Made by a program: the position numbers and the translations under genes | In this document: positions 1 through 10,100 of the stretch, in pieces | How the letters are laid out: every line of letters begins with the position of its first letter | Position numbering within the stretch: position 1 is the stretch's first letter | NCBI GenBank assembly: GCA_009785425.1 | Contig: WQWI01000003.1 | Location: 1-64,000 of the forward strand | Length of the DNA stretch: 64,000 bases | Direction: 5' to 3' | DNA from: Bacteroidales bacterium | GTDB lineage: Bacteria; Bacteroidota; Bacteroidia; Bacteroidales; P3 | Notes under the pieces: generated by a model | The model's input: the letters and a program-made list of their open reading frames with translations, nothing else | What the model was told of the DNA's origin: nothing | Databases searched by the model: none

Positions 1-61
1 ACAGCGGGATGAGTCTTTCTCGGGTGCGGACATAGGTTACTGTCTTGGTCTCTTTCTTCAT
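1..61 (-). CDS. N-terminus of an unidentified protein, cut by the window edge
   Basis: An ATG at 61 opens a frame of 20 codons that runs off the window; it begins MKKETKTVTYVRTR. I do not recognise the family. It has its own Bacteroidetes-type promoter just upstream (85-114), inside the aberrant 3' end of the neighbouring S46 peptidase gene. This suggests it belongs to DNA that arrived together with the break in that gene, possibly a mobile element, but no transposase or integrase motif is visible in the 20 residues. Confidence 0.4.
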   Translation of the reverse strand, partial: MKKETKTVTYVRTRERLIPL

Positions 62-70
62 GACTTGGGG

Positions 71-2050
71 TTAATAATTGATTACAAAGTTAAACATTTT
101 TTTCAATTTGCAAATATAAGGTGTGTGGTTGGAGGCTATAAAATTTACCGGTACATTTGTCCCGTTCCGAATAGCATAGCGTCCAAAGTTTCTATTTCTG
201 TATGTTTCTCTCAATACTTCCGGAATATTAAAAGAAAAAATCTCGGGATTGTCTTTTTCCATTACGCCTGTCAAAGTTGTGTACGCACCAAACCAAACAC
301 CATCTGCCGGTGAATACCCTGCTTTTCTTCCGAAAGATACTCGCATGGTTCCGTTTGCGTCCGGGAAAAATACCCTATCGCTATCAACTTTCATTTGGGC
401 TGCCATGTAGATACGCTCCAAACTGTCAGCCTGCTGCATTAGTCGCCTGCGAGTGGGATTGATCTTCTCATTCAGCATTTTTTGACCACTACGATGAATC
501 GCTAAAAAAGGATCGTTTTCGAGAGTTTGTATCTGATTTTTCAGTGTTTCACGCAATGTTTCTTCCGAACGAAATGCCGACTGACTGTAAACTTCGTCTG
601 CCCATCGCTCAAAACAGCCATCATTTCTATTTAATCCGGCAATCAGTTCGTCAAAGTGATATGTAACAGGTATGTTTTCATAATAGGCTCTCATCATTGC
701 AACAAACATTTCTCTATCAATCAGCGGAGAATAATCTCTATAGAATCGTTCCATTGTATGGAAGAAATTTTCGAGGCGTTCCTCCGACATTTCTGTTCCA
801 CCTGCTGCATCGAATTGGCGTGCCAAATCTACAAGTTCGATCGTCGCTACAGATTCGTTGTAAAATCTAAAAACTCTATTAATCGGAGTAAACTCTTCCG
901 TGTTTTGTCGAATTTGAGAAAGTAGTTGTCCGTAATCTCGCATCCATTGCGGATTTAATTGCAAGGCTTGATTAAAATTTCTTTCAAATTCTTGTTTCAT
1001 TGCTAATCCGTTAATCCGTTTGATACCGCGTGTTATAGCCTGCCACCTTTTCCATGGATTGCTAACACCGGCGTGTTTAGCAGCGTATTGTATGGCTATA
1101 TGACGATCATTATTCATATGATAATCAAAGATTTCGAGGCGCTTTGTACGCAAGCCTACCCGCAGTGGAAAATCGTCAAAAACGATTTGGTTCAGTTGGT
1201 ACGAAGTAATGTATTGTTGTGTTGATCCCGGATAGCCAATCACCATAGTAAAATCACCTTCGTTGATGCCACAAATTGTTGTTCGAGCATGCAATTTTGG
1301 ACGAAAAGGCACGTTGTAGGGCGAATAGTCCGCCGGGCGATTATTCGAATCGGCATATATTCTAAAGAAAGTGAAGTCGCCTCCATGACGGGGCCATGTC
1401 CAATTTTCAACAATACCGCCAAATCTACCTATGGATGATGGCGGAGCAGCAACAAGCCGAATGTCTGTAAACACTTCATAAACGTACATAAAGTATTGAT
1501 TGCCGTTGAACAACGGTCGAATATCTACGCGATAACTCCCTTCCGGAAGATTAGCCTCTCTGACCCGCGCAATTGCAGCACTAATACTATCTGCTCGTTC
1601 TCGTTCGCTCATTTGAGGTGTGACGTTTCGTAGAACTTCATCAGTAACATCTTCCATACGTTGCAAAAAGATGACATTAGTTTGAACATTAGGCAGTTCC
1701 TCTTCTTTAGAGCGTGCCCAAAAACCATCGGCGAGAATATCGCGATCCGATGTGCTGAGCCTCTGAATCTGACCAAGAGCACAGTGATGATTCGTGAGAA
1801 ACAGCCCGGATTCGGACACTAACACACCTGAACATCCACCTGAAAACTGCACAACAACATCTGTCAAACTTGGTCGATGAACGCTGTAAATATCTTCGGC
1901 AGTTAGAGATAAGCCCATTTCTTGCATTCTGTAAAAAATGGTTTGTTCGAGGTTTGACGGAACCCACATTCCACCCTTATGCTGTGGATATGCCAACACT
2001 GGCGAGAGTATTAAGGCTGCCAAAAATGGGATTAAGGTTTTGCTTTTCAT
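71..2050 (-). CDS. S46 family dipeptidyl-peptidase (DPP7/DPP11-like), truncated before the catalytic serine
   Basis: S46 enzymes are periplasmic dipeptidyl-peptidases that remove N-terminal dipeptides from oligopeptides in asaccharolytic Bacteroidetes. A signal peptide (residues 1-20) is followed by the chymotrypsin-like half with the histidine motif TNHHC (about 86-90) and the aspartate motif HGGDF (Asp225). Family members are about 700-720 residues and end with a TGGNSGSP nucleophile motif soon after a VPVNF-like strand. Here the frame reaches VPVNFIASNHT and then changes to an unrelated Lys/Phe-rich tail that stops at 659 residues. The serine and the last 60 or so residues, including the position that sets Asp/Glu versus hydrophobic specificity, are missing. 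The likely break point is near position 140. The protein is probably inactive. Its start follows the hydrolase gene by 38 nt, so it probably ends that operon. Confidence 0.9.
   Translation of the reverse strand: MKSKTLIPFLAALILSPVLAYPQHKGGMWVPSNLEQTIFYRMQEMGLSLTAEDIYSVHRPSLTDVVVQFSGGCSGVLVSESGLFLTNHHCALGQIQRLSTSDRDILADGFWARSKEEELPNVQTNVIFLQRMEDVTDEVLRNVTPQMSERERADSISAAIARVREANLPEGSYRVDIRPLFNGNQYFMYVYEVFTDIRLVAAPPSSIGRFGGIVENWTWPRHGGDFTFFRIYADSNNRPADYSPYNVPFRPKLHARTTICGINEGDFTMVIGYPGSTQQYITSYQLNQIVFDDFPLRVGLRTKRLEIFDYHMNNDRHIAIQYAAKHAGVSNPWKRWQAITRGIKRINGLAMKQEFERNFNQALQLNPQWMRDYGQLLSQIRQNTEEFTPINRVFRFYNESVATIELVDLARQFDAAGGTEMSEERLENFFHTMERFYRDYSPLIDREMFVAMMRAYYENIPVTYHFDELIAGLNRNDGCFERWADEVYSQSAFRSEETLRETLKNQIQTLENDPFLAIHRSGQKMLNEKINPTRRRLMQQADSLERIYMAAQMKVDSDRVFFPDANGTMRVSFGRKAGYSPADGVWFGAYTTLTGVMEKDNPEIFSFNIPEVLRETYRNRNFGRYAIRNGTNVPVNFIASNHTPYICKLKKMFNFVINY
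85..114 (-). promoter_or_regulatory. Bacteroidetes-type promoter for the gene at the window edge
   Basis: On the minus strand a TAACTTTG box (85-92) matches the TAnnTTTG -7 consensus, and a TTTG lies 18 nt upstream (111-114). The predicted start of transcription, near 78, is 17 nt upstream of the ATG at 61. The promoter lies inside the non-homologous tail of the truncated S46 gene. Confidence 0.5.
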
Positions 2051-2088
2051 GGTAGATCTTTTTTTGTTTTTGCAAAAATTATAAAATT

Positions 2089-2979
2089 TTAGTTATACAG
2101 CAAAAAAACCGTTTCCGTAGCCATTGTTCCGCCGCTGTGTGCCACGCCTTCAATGATCACTTTTTCCCAATTGAAAGGGATTTCGGTGCTGTTGATTAGT
2201 GCATTATTCCAAAAGAAAAGACCTCTATCAAAGCGGTGATTTCCTTGTTTATCTGTTTCCGAACAGCGTCGCAAAAAAGGGTCTTCAGGATCGTTGTCTT
2301 CTGTTCCCAATGCAACATAAAGTCTTTGGGCAAACGATTTTTTCAGAGTTTCGGCTGTAACCGGAGTGTTTTTTAAGCCGAAAGGGAAATCTACCGTCAA
2401 GTCCGGGAGGGTGTACCAACCGGCATTAGCAGCAATTGCTCTGTTGACTCTTGCTTCCGGCACAAAAAACAGAAAGCGATGAATAAACTGACTACCTGCC
2501 GAATGCCCAAACATGTCGTACGTGGTGTGTCTGCTACGAAGGTCTTTTCTGATAAAATCGAAGAGTGGTTCTATAACCGAAAATGTCCATTCTTCTCTTG
2601 GTCTTAGTTGTCCAAATTCATCGTGCACACGTCCCAAATTATATCCAGGAGCACCGGCAAATAGTCCTTCGTTGCGGAATTCCGGAGCAAAAACCATAAA
2701 GCCTAAGGCGTTGGCTTCCTCTATAAAAAAATCTCTGTAATCATCGGCGTTCCGTAGTGTGCCGTGAATGGAAAACAAGATAGGCGCTGTTCGTTTGTTA
2801 ACACCTTCGGGTATGTGGTAAAATACATTAATGTAGGTGTTTAACGGTGCGTAATAGAATGTGGTAACACCTGTCGTTTCGGTGAAAAATTCGGGTGCTT
2901 TTTGTTGAGGCCTAAGAATAAAAAACAGGGTAATCGCGATTATTGCTATTGCAATTACTGTGGTGATGTTTTTTTTCAT
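2089..2979 (-). CDS. membrane-anchored or secreted alpha/beta hydrolase
   Basis: A protein of 296 residues with an N-terminal hydrophobic segment (about 5-22), either an uncleaved anchor or a signal peptide. The alpha/beta-hydrolase fold is shown by the oxyanion-side HGTLRN motif (about 72), the nucleophile elbow GHSAGS (Ser160) and the C-terminal histidine GVAHSG (His281). It resembles polyhydroxybutyrate-depolymerase or feruloyl-esterase type hydrolases, but the substrate cannot be read from the sequence. Two paralogues with the same GHSAG(S/A)QF(I/V)HR elbow and AANAG strand occur in this window (33770-34759 and the C-terminal half of 23765-26194). It lies 19 nt downstream of the cyanophycinase gene, implying co-transcription. 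Confidence 0.75.
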   Translation of the reverse strand: MKKNITTVIAIAIIAITLFFILRPQQKAPEFFTETTGVTTFYYAPLNTYINVFYHIPEGVNKRTAPILFSIHGTLRNADDYRDFFIEEANALGFMVFAPEFRNEGLFAGAPGYNLGRVHDEFGQLRPREEWTFSVIEPLFDFIRKDLRSRHTTYDMFGHSAGSQFIHRFLFFVPEARVNRAIAANAGWYTLPDLTVDFPFGLKNTPVTAETLKKSFAQRLYVALGTEDNDPEDPFLRRCSETDKQGNHRFDRGLFFWNNALINSTEIPFNWEKVIIEGVAHSGGTMATETVFLLYN

Positions 2980-2998
2980 TGTGTTATGGTTTTTGCGG

Positions 2999-3868
2999 TT
3001 ATCTTAGTGTATGGCTATCTCCGGACAACAGGATTCGCATTTCGATGACATCTGCCGAAAGGTTTCCAAGTTCGTCGGTTCGCGGAGTTGTTGTAAATCG
3101 AGGTTCGAAGACCATTACCGAACGTGTGCCGTACACCTCAAAAGTTCGGCTTCCGCCACTAAAAATGACAGCTGTGTTTTCATCGATTCCAATTCCGGGA
3201 AGGTTGTGCTCTACTACTAAGTTGATTAGTCTGTTTTGTCTGCTGCGCTGGATAAAATGTTGGTCGATTATAGCAAAGTCAATAAATCCGAAACCTTCTT
3301 TAAATTCCACATTGCCTTCCCTGATAAATCGAAATCTAACGTTGGAAGTATTGACTAATTCTACCCCAGTAATCATAATCTCGCTCATTACAGCAGCTCC
3401 TGCACTATTTCCGCTTATGACGCCGCCTTCTCTGTAAATTTCTTTAATCCGCTCCAAAAACTCAGTTCCACGTAGCATATCTGCTAGGGGAACTTGGTCT
3501 CCGCCCGAGAAAAATATGCCGGTTACACCGTCTAATTTTCTCAAATTTTCCTCCAAGTCGGCCTCTCCTTTTTCGAATACGACAAAGTCGGCTCTAACTC
3601 CCGTGGAGTCGCGAAATCTTTGCGACTCTCGAATACCTGCTTCTTCTGCAGCTTCTCCGGCAGCGAAAGGAATTACTAAAATTTTGGCATCATCTATCCC
3701 CCCTGCGAGTTCTACAATCTTGTTTCTAAGTCGGTCGGTGGTGCCACCGCCAATGATGAGAAGATGTCCTTTGATTTTTTCTTGTTGTTGTGCTGTGCTG
3801 CAGGATGTGGTAAACAGGGGTAGGCATAGTATACACAGCGTGCTAAGTAAGGTAAGTAATCGGTTCAT
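2999..3868 (-). CDS. cphB: cyanophycinase (peptidase S51), lipoprotein
   Basis: Cyanophycinases cleave multi-L-arginyl-poly-L-aspartate into beta-Asp-Arg dipeptides. This 289-residue protein has a lipoprotein signal with Cys23 in TTSC, so it acts outside the cytoplasm. The family hallmarks follow in order: an IIGGG strand (about 38-42), FFSGGDQ (119-125), the serine nucleophile GNSAGA (Ser155), DQHF (202-205) followed by Arg/Arg-Leu, and GIGIDENTA (225-233). Ser155 and the DQHF motif place it closer to cyanophycinase than to peptidase E. An extracytoplasmic enzyme resembles the secreted cyanophycinases of cyanophycin-eating bacteria. It sits behind the Sus operon terminator and before a hydrolase and an S46 peptidase. 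No convincing promoter was found in the 98-nt gap, so read-through is possible. Another S51 dipeptidase activity cannot be excluded. Confidence 0.88.
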   Translation of the reverse strand: MNRLLTLLSTLCILCLPLFTTSCSTAQQQEKIKGHLLIIGGGTTDRLRNKIVELAGGIDDAKILVIPFAAGEAAEEAGIRESQRFRDSTGVRADFVVFEKGEADLEENLRKLDGVTGIFFSGGDQVPLADMLRGTEFLERIKEIYREGGVISGNSAGAAVMSEIMITGVELVNTSNVRFRFIREGNVEFKEGFGFIDFAIIDQHFIQRSRQNRLINLVVEHNLPGIGIDENTAVIFSGGSRTFEVYGTRSVMVFEPRFTTTPRTDELGNLSADVIEMRILLSGDSHTLR

Positions 3869-3910
3869 GTGTAAAGTCTGTTTTTTAGTTTGTTAATTTA
3901 AGCAATATGA

Positions 3911-3942
3911 TAAAAAACCGCCTCTGTAGAGGAGGCGGTTTT
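3911..3942 (-). terminator. intrinsic terminator of the first Sus operon
   Basis: On the minus strand the arms AACCGCCTC and GAGGCGGTT enclose a 7-nt loop and are followed by a run of six T (3912-3917). It lies 25 nt beyond the stop codon of the surface lipoprotein gene and so closes the S9 peptidase-SusC-SusD-lipoprotein unit. Confidence 0.85.
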
Positions 3943-3966
3943 CCAGCCTAAACAGCAAAAACTGTT

Positions 3967-5556
3967 TTATTGTGTTGTGAAAGATCTTATCTCCCCGTAG
4001 GATCTTAATCCAAAGCGATTGACAAAGAACGCACGATAGTAATAAGTCGTTCCCGAGCTAAGCACACCACCGGTGATTTGGCTCATTGCAGCTGTTGGAA
4101 CAGTGGTTACATTGAATACATGGTCGATGACTGCCAGTGTCGGACTTGTACTAACTTCAAATCCTGCTTCAGCTAATACTGCACCTCCATTGAAATCTAA
4201 ATATCCATGCAGTGTCGCAGAAGAATCTGTTACTGCCGTTGCTGTACGAGTTTCTCCAACTGGATATCTAACGCGAATCGTTTGAGCAGAACTGAAGCTT
4301 GTATTACCCGAGAAGCTTACTGCATACGCACGCACTATGAGATCGCCGGCTGTGGTAAAATTTGTTGCCATCGTTAATGTGTCAGTACCCATTCTCGTCA
4401 GGTTGCTCACAATTGTGTTATCGGCAAGAGTCGGAATTATATTGAAAGCCCAAACGATACCCGTTTCTTGAATTGTATCTCTTAAAGCTCCTGTTACGTT
4501 ATTCATAAACGTTGTATCGTTTACAGCGGTGAGCGACATGATAACTGTTGCGGTATCTTTTCTGATAAAGTTTGGTGCATTAACGGTTGTTGTGCCGCCG
4601 TTGAATGCAACTGTTGTGAATGACACAATCGGACCATAAGCTGTATCTGTGGCATTGATAGCAAATGAACGAGCAAAATATGCCGTATTTTCGGACAACA
4701 CATTACCCGTGACAGCGTTTGTAATCGGACCTGTGCCATGCGTACCTGTCGGTGTTCTCTCCGCAACAACAACACCAGCTGTTGTCAAGGTAAAGGTAGA
4801 AGCTGTGGAAAAGATTATACCTGCCTCGGTTACGGCCGATAGTCCGGGCGATGTTACCGAGCTTGATGCGATAGCAGAGAAAATCCCCGGAGTTACAGTT
4901 GTTGCTGTAAGTACTGGCGCAGATGCGGCTCTTGCAAAGCGCAACCTTACACGACGCATATTTTCTGTTGCTCTAACACCCGAAGCCGGATCTACAGAAA
5001 GCAACAAAAATAAATCGTTTTGTGTAGCTGTCGCACTCAGATGCGCATGATCAATCGTGATTTGAAATCTTGCCGTACGCGAACCTGCAGGAACAACTCC
5101 CGATCCTTGAAGCGTGAATGCTTCCGGCGCAAGGGTTGAGGTTGCCGGATTTGGACTTTCTGGAGTGATATGTACCGAGTTTGGATCTAGAACCGTGATC
5201 GTGAAAGGAACATCTCTACTCGGTGACCCAATAGGTATTTTGACACCAAACTGAATCGTCATGATATTACCATCCTGAGTAACGCTATGGTTAGGATTTA
5301 CATGATTATTACCCGTAGGCATATTTGTTGGTCCTAAAACGGGAAGAAATGGATTAATAGTATAAGTAACAAGATGTATGTCAACAGCCCTTATTAAGTC
5401 CACATCTTGTCCGGAGGGTTGACCATGAGTCTGAGTAACATTAGGAAAATCAAAGACCATTTGTGCCGGTATTTCAAAAACAGGATCCTTTTGGCAAGAA
5501 GACATAAATGCTACTAAGCCAATAAGACATGCTATGTTAAAAATTATTTTTTTCAT
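3967..5556 (-). CDS. SusE-position surface lipoprotein with Ig/FN3-like repeats
   Basis: A 529-residue lipoprotein (signal peptide, Cys21 in MSSC). The N-terminal part (about 25-210) is followed by three Thr/Ala/Val-rich beta repeats. Each has the pattern A.VT..G.I.S.S...T, then YYYRAF/YFARSFA and a final SFTT strand, as in the fibronectin-like repeats of Bacteroidetes outer-membrane proteins. The place directly after SusD is usually taken by a surface-exposed ligand-binding lipoprotein (SusE/SusF type). Enzymatic motifs are absent. Ligand unknown; the neighbouring peptidases suggest peptide rather than glycan, which is inference from context. It is the last gene before the terminator at 3911-3942. 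Confidence 0.7.
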   Translation of the reverse strand: MKKIIFNIACLIGLVAFMSSCQKDPVFEIPAQMVFDFPNVTQTHGQPSGQDVDLIRAVDIHLVTYTINPFLPVLGPTNMPTGNNHVNPNHSVTQDGNIMTIQFGVKIPIGSPSRDVPFTITVLDPNSVHITPESPNPATSTLAPEAFTLQGSGVVPAGSRTARFQITIDHAHLSATATQNDLFLLLSVDPASGVRATENMRRVRLRFARAASAPVLTATTVTPGIFSAIASSSVTSPGLSAVTEAGIIFSTASTFTLTTAGVVVAERTPTGTHGTGPITNAVTGNVLSENTAYFARSFAINATDTAYGPIVSFTTVAFNGGTTTVNAPNFIRKDTATVIMSLTAVNDTTFMNNVTGALRDTIQETGIVWAFNIIPTLADNTIVSNLTRMGTDTLTMATNFTTAGDLIVRAYAVSFSGNTSFSSAQTIRVRYPVGETRTATAVTDSSATLHGYLDFNGGAVLAEAGFEVSTSPTLAVIDHVFNVTTVPTAAMSQITGGVLSSGTTYYYRAFFVNRFGLRSYGEIRSFTTQ

Positions 5557-5604
5557 AATACATATTTTTTTGTGATTTAATGATAAATTTTCAGACGATA
5601 ATCT

Positions 5605-7077
5605 CTATCGTGGAAGATTTGCCGTCCAATTCGGCGTTTGAATAACTCTATTTCCCGGAACGTTGATTTCTGCATATGGAATAGGAAAAACAAAACGAGA
5701 GGCGTCCCAATCAACAATATTTAATCGAGTCTCACCCGTAGGACGAGTCATCAAAACTCCGGTTCTACGAATGTCAAAAAAGCGATGTCCTTCCTGGAAA
5801 AGTTCTCTTGCACGTTCTTCTGCCACGAATGTACGCAAATCGGCTTGACTGTTCGTGTATGGCAGCAAATCTCCAACTGTAGTGAAAGCAGGATTTCTCT
5901 GTGCTACCTGAAATAATGCCGTTCTTGCTGCATCAAGGTTAGTACCCAGTTCGGTTTCAGCTTCTGCAATGATGAGATACATTTCCGGAGCACCGAAAAC
6001 CCGAGTATTGTTAATCCTTGCAGGGTTTGGAAACTTCATTGGACGCCAAAAATTCGGGTCAACAGTAGTATGTCTTACAAATAAACCACGTCTCATATCA
6101 AGAGAATCAAACTCATAATAGAAACTATGATTTATTGACCCTCCGGAAACATCATAAAATGCAGTAAGAGAGCTGGCTGCGAGTGCTATAGCAGCGTTGA
6201 TACTGAGTGAGAATATATCTTCGTGAGTGGCTGCCGGTTCTCCCCACATTGCAATAAATCGATCCTGATTCATTTCTATTACGGCATTACTCGCTTGAAG
6301 TGCAGCGTTAGCAGATGTGATTGCTCCCTGCCAGTTTCTCATGTAAAGATTTACACGAGCCTCTAATGCATGCACAGCGGCATAATTCATGTAAAACGGA
6401 CGGAATGATCTATTACCCAAAGCAAAATGTGTTTTTGCTCGTTCGATGCTCGCAAGAATCAGATCGTATGCATCACCAACGCTTGAACGCTGTACCGACT
6501 CATCTGAAAAGATGAAGCGGTCTTCGGCAACAATTCCCATAGTTCCCGTGTTATCATGTGTTGGAGTGCTATGAGGTAGTCCAAAGATATTAACCAACTT
6601 AAACAAAGCGAATGCTCTCAAAGCATGGGCTTCTGCAATTTGTGTGTGCATTAAGCTTATGTCTGCGGCACTCCACGGACCACCGTCGTTTAACATTCTA
6701 TTTCCCTCATCAATGACGCGCATAGAGTTATTGATAATCTGATAACCGGTAGCCCATGTACTTAAAAGATTTCCATCATTATCTGTAAAATTATATGCTT
6801 CAATTGTTTGAAAAGTCATATCGCCTGCAGCCATTTTATTTATTTTATCCGCAGGAATATCTCCAAACAAAACAACGTTTCTACCCATAAAACCTACGCG
6901 TGTCATGCTATGATAGACACCATGCATCCCGGTAACTAAATCGGTGGGTACACGAAAAGCTATTTGGTCGTCAACAGCATCTGTTTGTGGCGGATTCAGA
7001 AAATCTTTTCCGCAAGAAGCCAACATGATTGCCATCAGCATCAATATGACTGTGATTTTTAAACTATATTTTTTCAT
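5605..7077 (-). CDS. SusD/RagB family nutrient-binding outer-membrane lipoprotein
   Basis: SusD-like proteins form the lid of the SusC transporter and bind the imported oligomer. This 490-residue protein has a lipoprotein signal with Cys22 (LASC), the N-terminal helix-rich SusD region with a LxGxYH-type segment (about 50-57), a TPR-like middle with EARVNLY and the C-terminal APEMYLIIAEAE and FFDIRRTG motifs (about 365-440) typical of RagB/SusD. It lies 36 nt after SusC and 48 nt before the repeat lipoprotein in one predicted operon. The ligand cannot be told from sequence; the co-operonic S9 peptidase suggests oligopeptides, as with RagAB of Porphyromonas. Confidence 0.92.
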   Translation of the reverse strand: MKKYSLKITVILMLMAIMLASCGKDFLNPPQTDAVDDQIAFRVPTDLVTGMHGVYHSMTRVGFMGRNVVLFGDIPADKINKMAAGDMTFQTIEAYNFTDNDGNLLSTWATGYQIINNSMRVIDEGNRMLNDGGPWSAADISLMHTQIAEAHALRAFALFKLVNIFGLPHSTPTHDNTGTMGIVAEDRFIFSDESVQRSSVGDAYDLILASIERAKTHFALGNRSFRPFYMNYAAVHALEARVNLYMRNWQGAITSANAALQASNAVIEMNQDRFIAMWGEPAATHEDIFSLSINAAIALAASSLTAFYDVSGGSINHSFYYEFDSLDMRRGLFVRHTTVDPNFWRPMKFPNPARINNTRVFGAPEMYLIIAEAETELGTNLDAARTALFQVAQRNPAFTTVGDLLPYTNSQADLRTFVAEERARELFQEGHRFFDIRRTGVLMTRPTGETRLNIVDWDASRFVFPIPYAEINVPGNRVIQTPNWTANLPR

Positions 7078-7113
7078 GGCAAGTATTTTTTTATATTATG
7101 AGACATTATTTGA

Positions 7114-10100
7114 TTAAAAGTTTAAATTCAGACCAATAGCATTTGTTCTGAATGGAGGTGCCGGCCACATATTGTCAGGCCACTCCAAACCAATCTCAGG
7201 AGTGGTTCCACGGAAATCTCTGTGGGTAAAGAAGAATGGATTTTCAAACGATAAGAAAATTCTTGCGCTGGTCAAATGCATTCTTTGTGCTACTTCTCTC
7301 GGAATGGTGTACCCTAACGTGATTGACTGAATTCTGAAAATATCAGCGGGCATTAGGTGCATTGTATTAGCAGTGGCTCCTCCATCAACACTAGCTTGAC
7401 GTATAATTTGGGGCAAAATTGCATCCGTACGGTCAGGTCTCCATGAGTTTTCGTGCGCAAAAACACTGGTTGTTCTCCAACTGTTTCTTCCAAAGTGTTC
7501 TAACATACGAGCATCTCCACTATGCATCCATCCGCCCACGCTGAAACTTGTATGAACTGATAAGTCGAAGCCAAACGCATTCAATGTGGTACTAAAACCT
7601 CCAAAAAAGTCCGGAGTGGTTCTCCTATCCAAAGTCATGCGTTGTGCTTGGTTTACGTGATAAACAATATCGTATCTATTGGGTCCATCGCCACCTCTAA
7701 GGAACATAGCTCGCCCATTTGTAGGATCTACTCCTGCAAAAACGATCATGTTGAACGTGTTGAAGTCGAGACCTTCTTGATGGATCAAATAGTTTCTATT
7801 AAAGATAGGCTCATCAGTTGCTAATCTCTCAAGTCTATTTACATTTCTGGTAATATTGAAAGAGGCTGTCCATCTCAAATTGCGCTGACTAACCAAAACA
7901 CCTGTAAGCATAGCTTCAACACCTCTGTTTCTCATTTCACCTATGTTCCTAGTGGTAACAGCGAAACCGGACGTGAGGGTTGCAGGAACCTCGAAAATCA
8001 TATCTGTAGTCAACTCATCGTAGAAGTCAACTTCTAAAGAGAGTCTGTCAAATAACAAAAGATCAATACCGATGTTGAACTTGTTATTGCTTTCCCAGCG
8101 CAAATCCGGATTAGCAACTCTTAGAGGTATCATTCCTGGTTGCTCGTTATAATTGAATCCGAAACCATAAAATCCTCTTGCCGCATAGAAACCGCCCATA
8201 ACCTGTTGGTTACCGGTTGTACCGTAACTTACACGAAGAGCTGCTGTGCTGATAATATGTTCTAATGGTCTCATAAAATTTTCGTGCGAAATACGCCATC
8301 TACCGCCTACCGACCAAAAGTTACCCCACTGGCGATTGGCTCCCAATCTGGAAGAACCATCACGACGGAAACTTGCAGAAAGATAGTATCTATCCCATAT
8401 ACTGTATTCTGCATTTGAAAATACCGATGAAATCGTAGCATACCGATTGAATCCGGTAATTATTTGACCAGTCGAAGTTGCATTGAACACATAAAGAAGA
8501 GGGTGACTATGTCCAAATGCCGTTGAAGTGGTCATCGATTCGCTCCATTTTTGAGCTTCCTGACCAACCATTATGTTAAAATTGTGTAAACCAAAGGTTG
8601 GCATCCAATTTATTGTGTTGACAATAGATTGCACACTACGAAGATCTAATCGCCTTACCGTCCGACCATTTTGTGGTCGCACCTGATTATGAAATCTTCC
8701 AGACCAAACACTCCACTCATCACCAACCATAAGATCATAACCAAATCGAGTTTGGAAAACCAGGTCTTCCATAAGATTCATTCTTATAAACGGATTCAAC
8801 GTAAAACGATATTGGTCTTGCCAGTTTCTGGTTCCTTCCGGATCGGTATATAGAGCCACCGGATTCATGCGTGCCGCAGCAAATGAGTTTGTCCATTCGT
8901 TCCATGTTCCGTCAGGATTACGAACCGGCTCATTAGGCAGCAAAAAAACAGTTGCAAGATATATCGGACTTGCCGCTCCCGAACCTGTTAAAGTATTGGA
9001 CATATTTGTAAGAGCTCCACTAACATTTACTCCTAAAGTTAGCCAATCAGTAGCCTGGTTCGTCAAATTAATACGAGCATTGTAACGTTCGAAACCTTGT
9101 GCAATAACAACACCTTCGTTTCGTTGGTATCCACCGGAAATAAAAAATCTAGTTCTGTCTGTTCCTCCCGAAGCAGAGGCATTTACATCAAACAATCTTC
9201 CAACTCGCATTATTTCATCATACCAATCAGTATTGATATCGTCTGCTATAATGGAACGACGAAATTCAACAGGTGCAAGAGGATTAACCCATGTAGTACT
9301 GAGCTCATTTATTACTTCCTCCATAGTCAGATGTGGATTAGCTGCTTGCCACGAACGGGTAATGAAGTCGATATATTGTTCCGTGTTAAGGGGTTGCATT
9401 CCACCTCTAATCCCATGCCTGCTATTCAATCCTCCCCTAACATTGACACTAAATTGTGTTCTTCCTGCTTGTCCTTGTCTTGTTGTGATAAGTACAACAC
9501 CATTAGAAGCGCGTGCACCGAAAATCGCTGTAGCCGAAGCATCTCTAAGTACGGTTATAGATTCAATATCGCTCGGAGCCAAAGCTGCAAGCATATCAAG
9601 TGCACGTTCTTGGTCTGCAAAAGCAGACGTACTTTCCGAAAGAATAGGGACACCATCAACCACAAAAAGCGGTGCCGTTCCTGAATTTGCAGAACCTAAT
9701 CCGCGGATTTGAAGGTCGGGTGGCGAACCTGGCGTTGCTGCGAAGCTACTAACTACCAACCCCGGTACAGCCCCTTGTAATGCGGTTGTTATAGAGGGTG
9801 TTGTTCGCCCTTCAAGAAGGTCAGATCCAATACGCGTAGCAGACCCTGTAAAAGACGCCCTCGAGGTTACACCATAAGCAGAGATCACGACACCTTCAAG
9901 CGCTGTGGCTCCATGTGTCATCCTAACATCAATAGTGGCTAATCCTCCAATTTCCACTGTCTGTGTGACCATTCCCATGAAGCTAAACACTAAGTGTGTA
10001 GCATCAGCGGGTACATTTAACGAGTATCGCCCATCAATGTCAGTTATGGTACCAAGGTTCGCACCTCTCACCGTAACCGTTGCTCCGGGGATTCCCAAAT

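Noticed and set aside
9097-9684. Long plus-strand frame of 195 codons inside susC
   Set aside because: It is antisense to a fully supported SusC gene, has a Cys/Ser-rich composition typical of shadow frames and resembles no protein.
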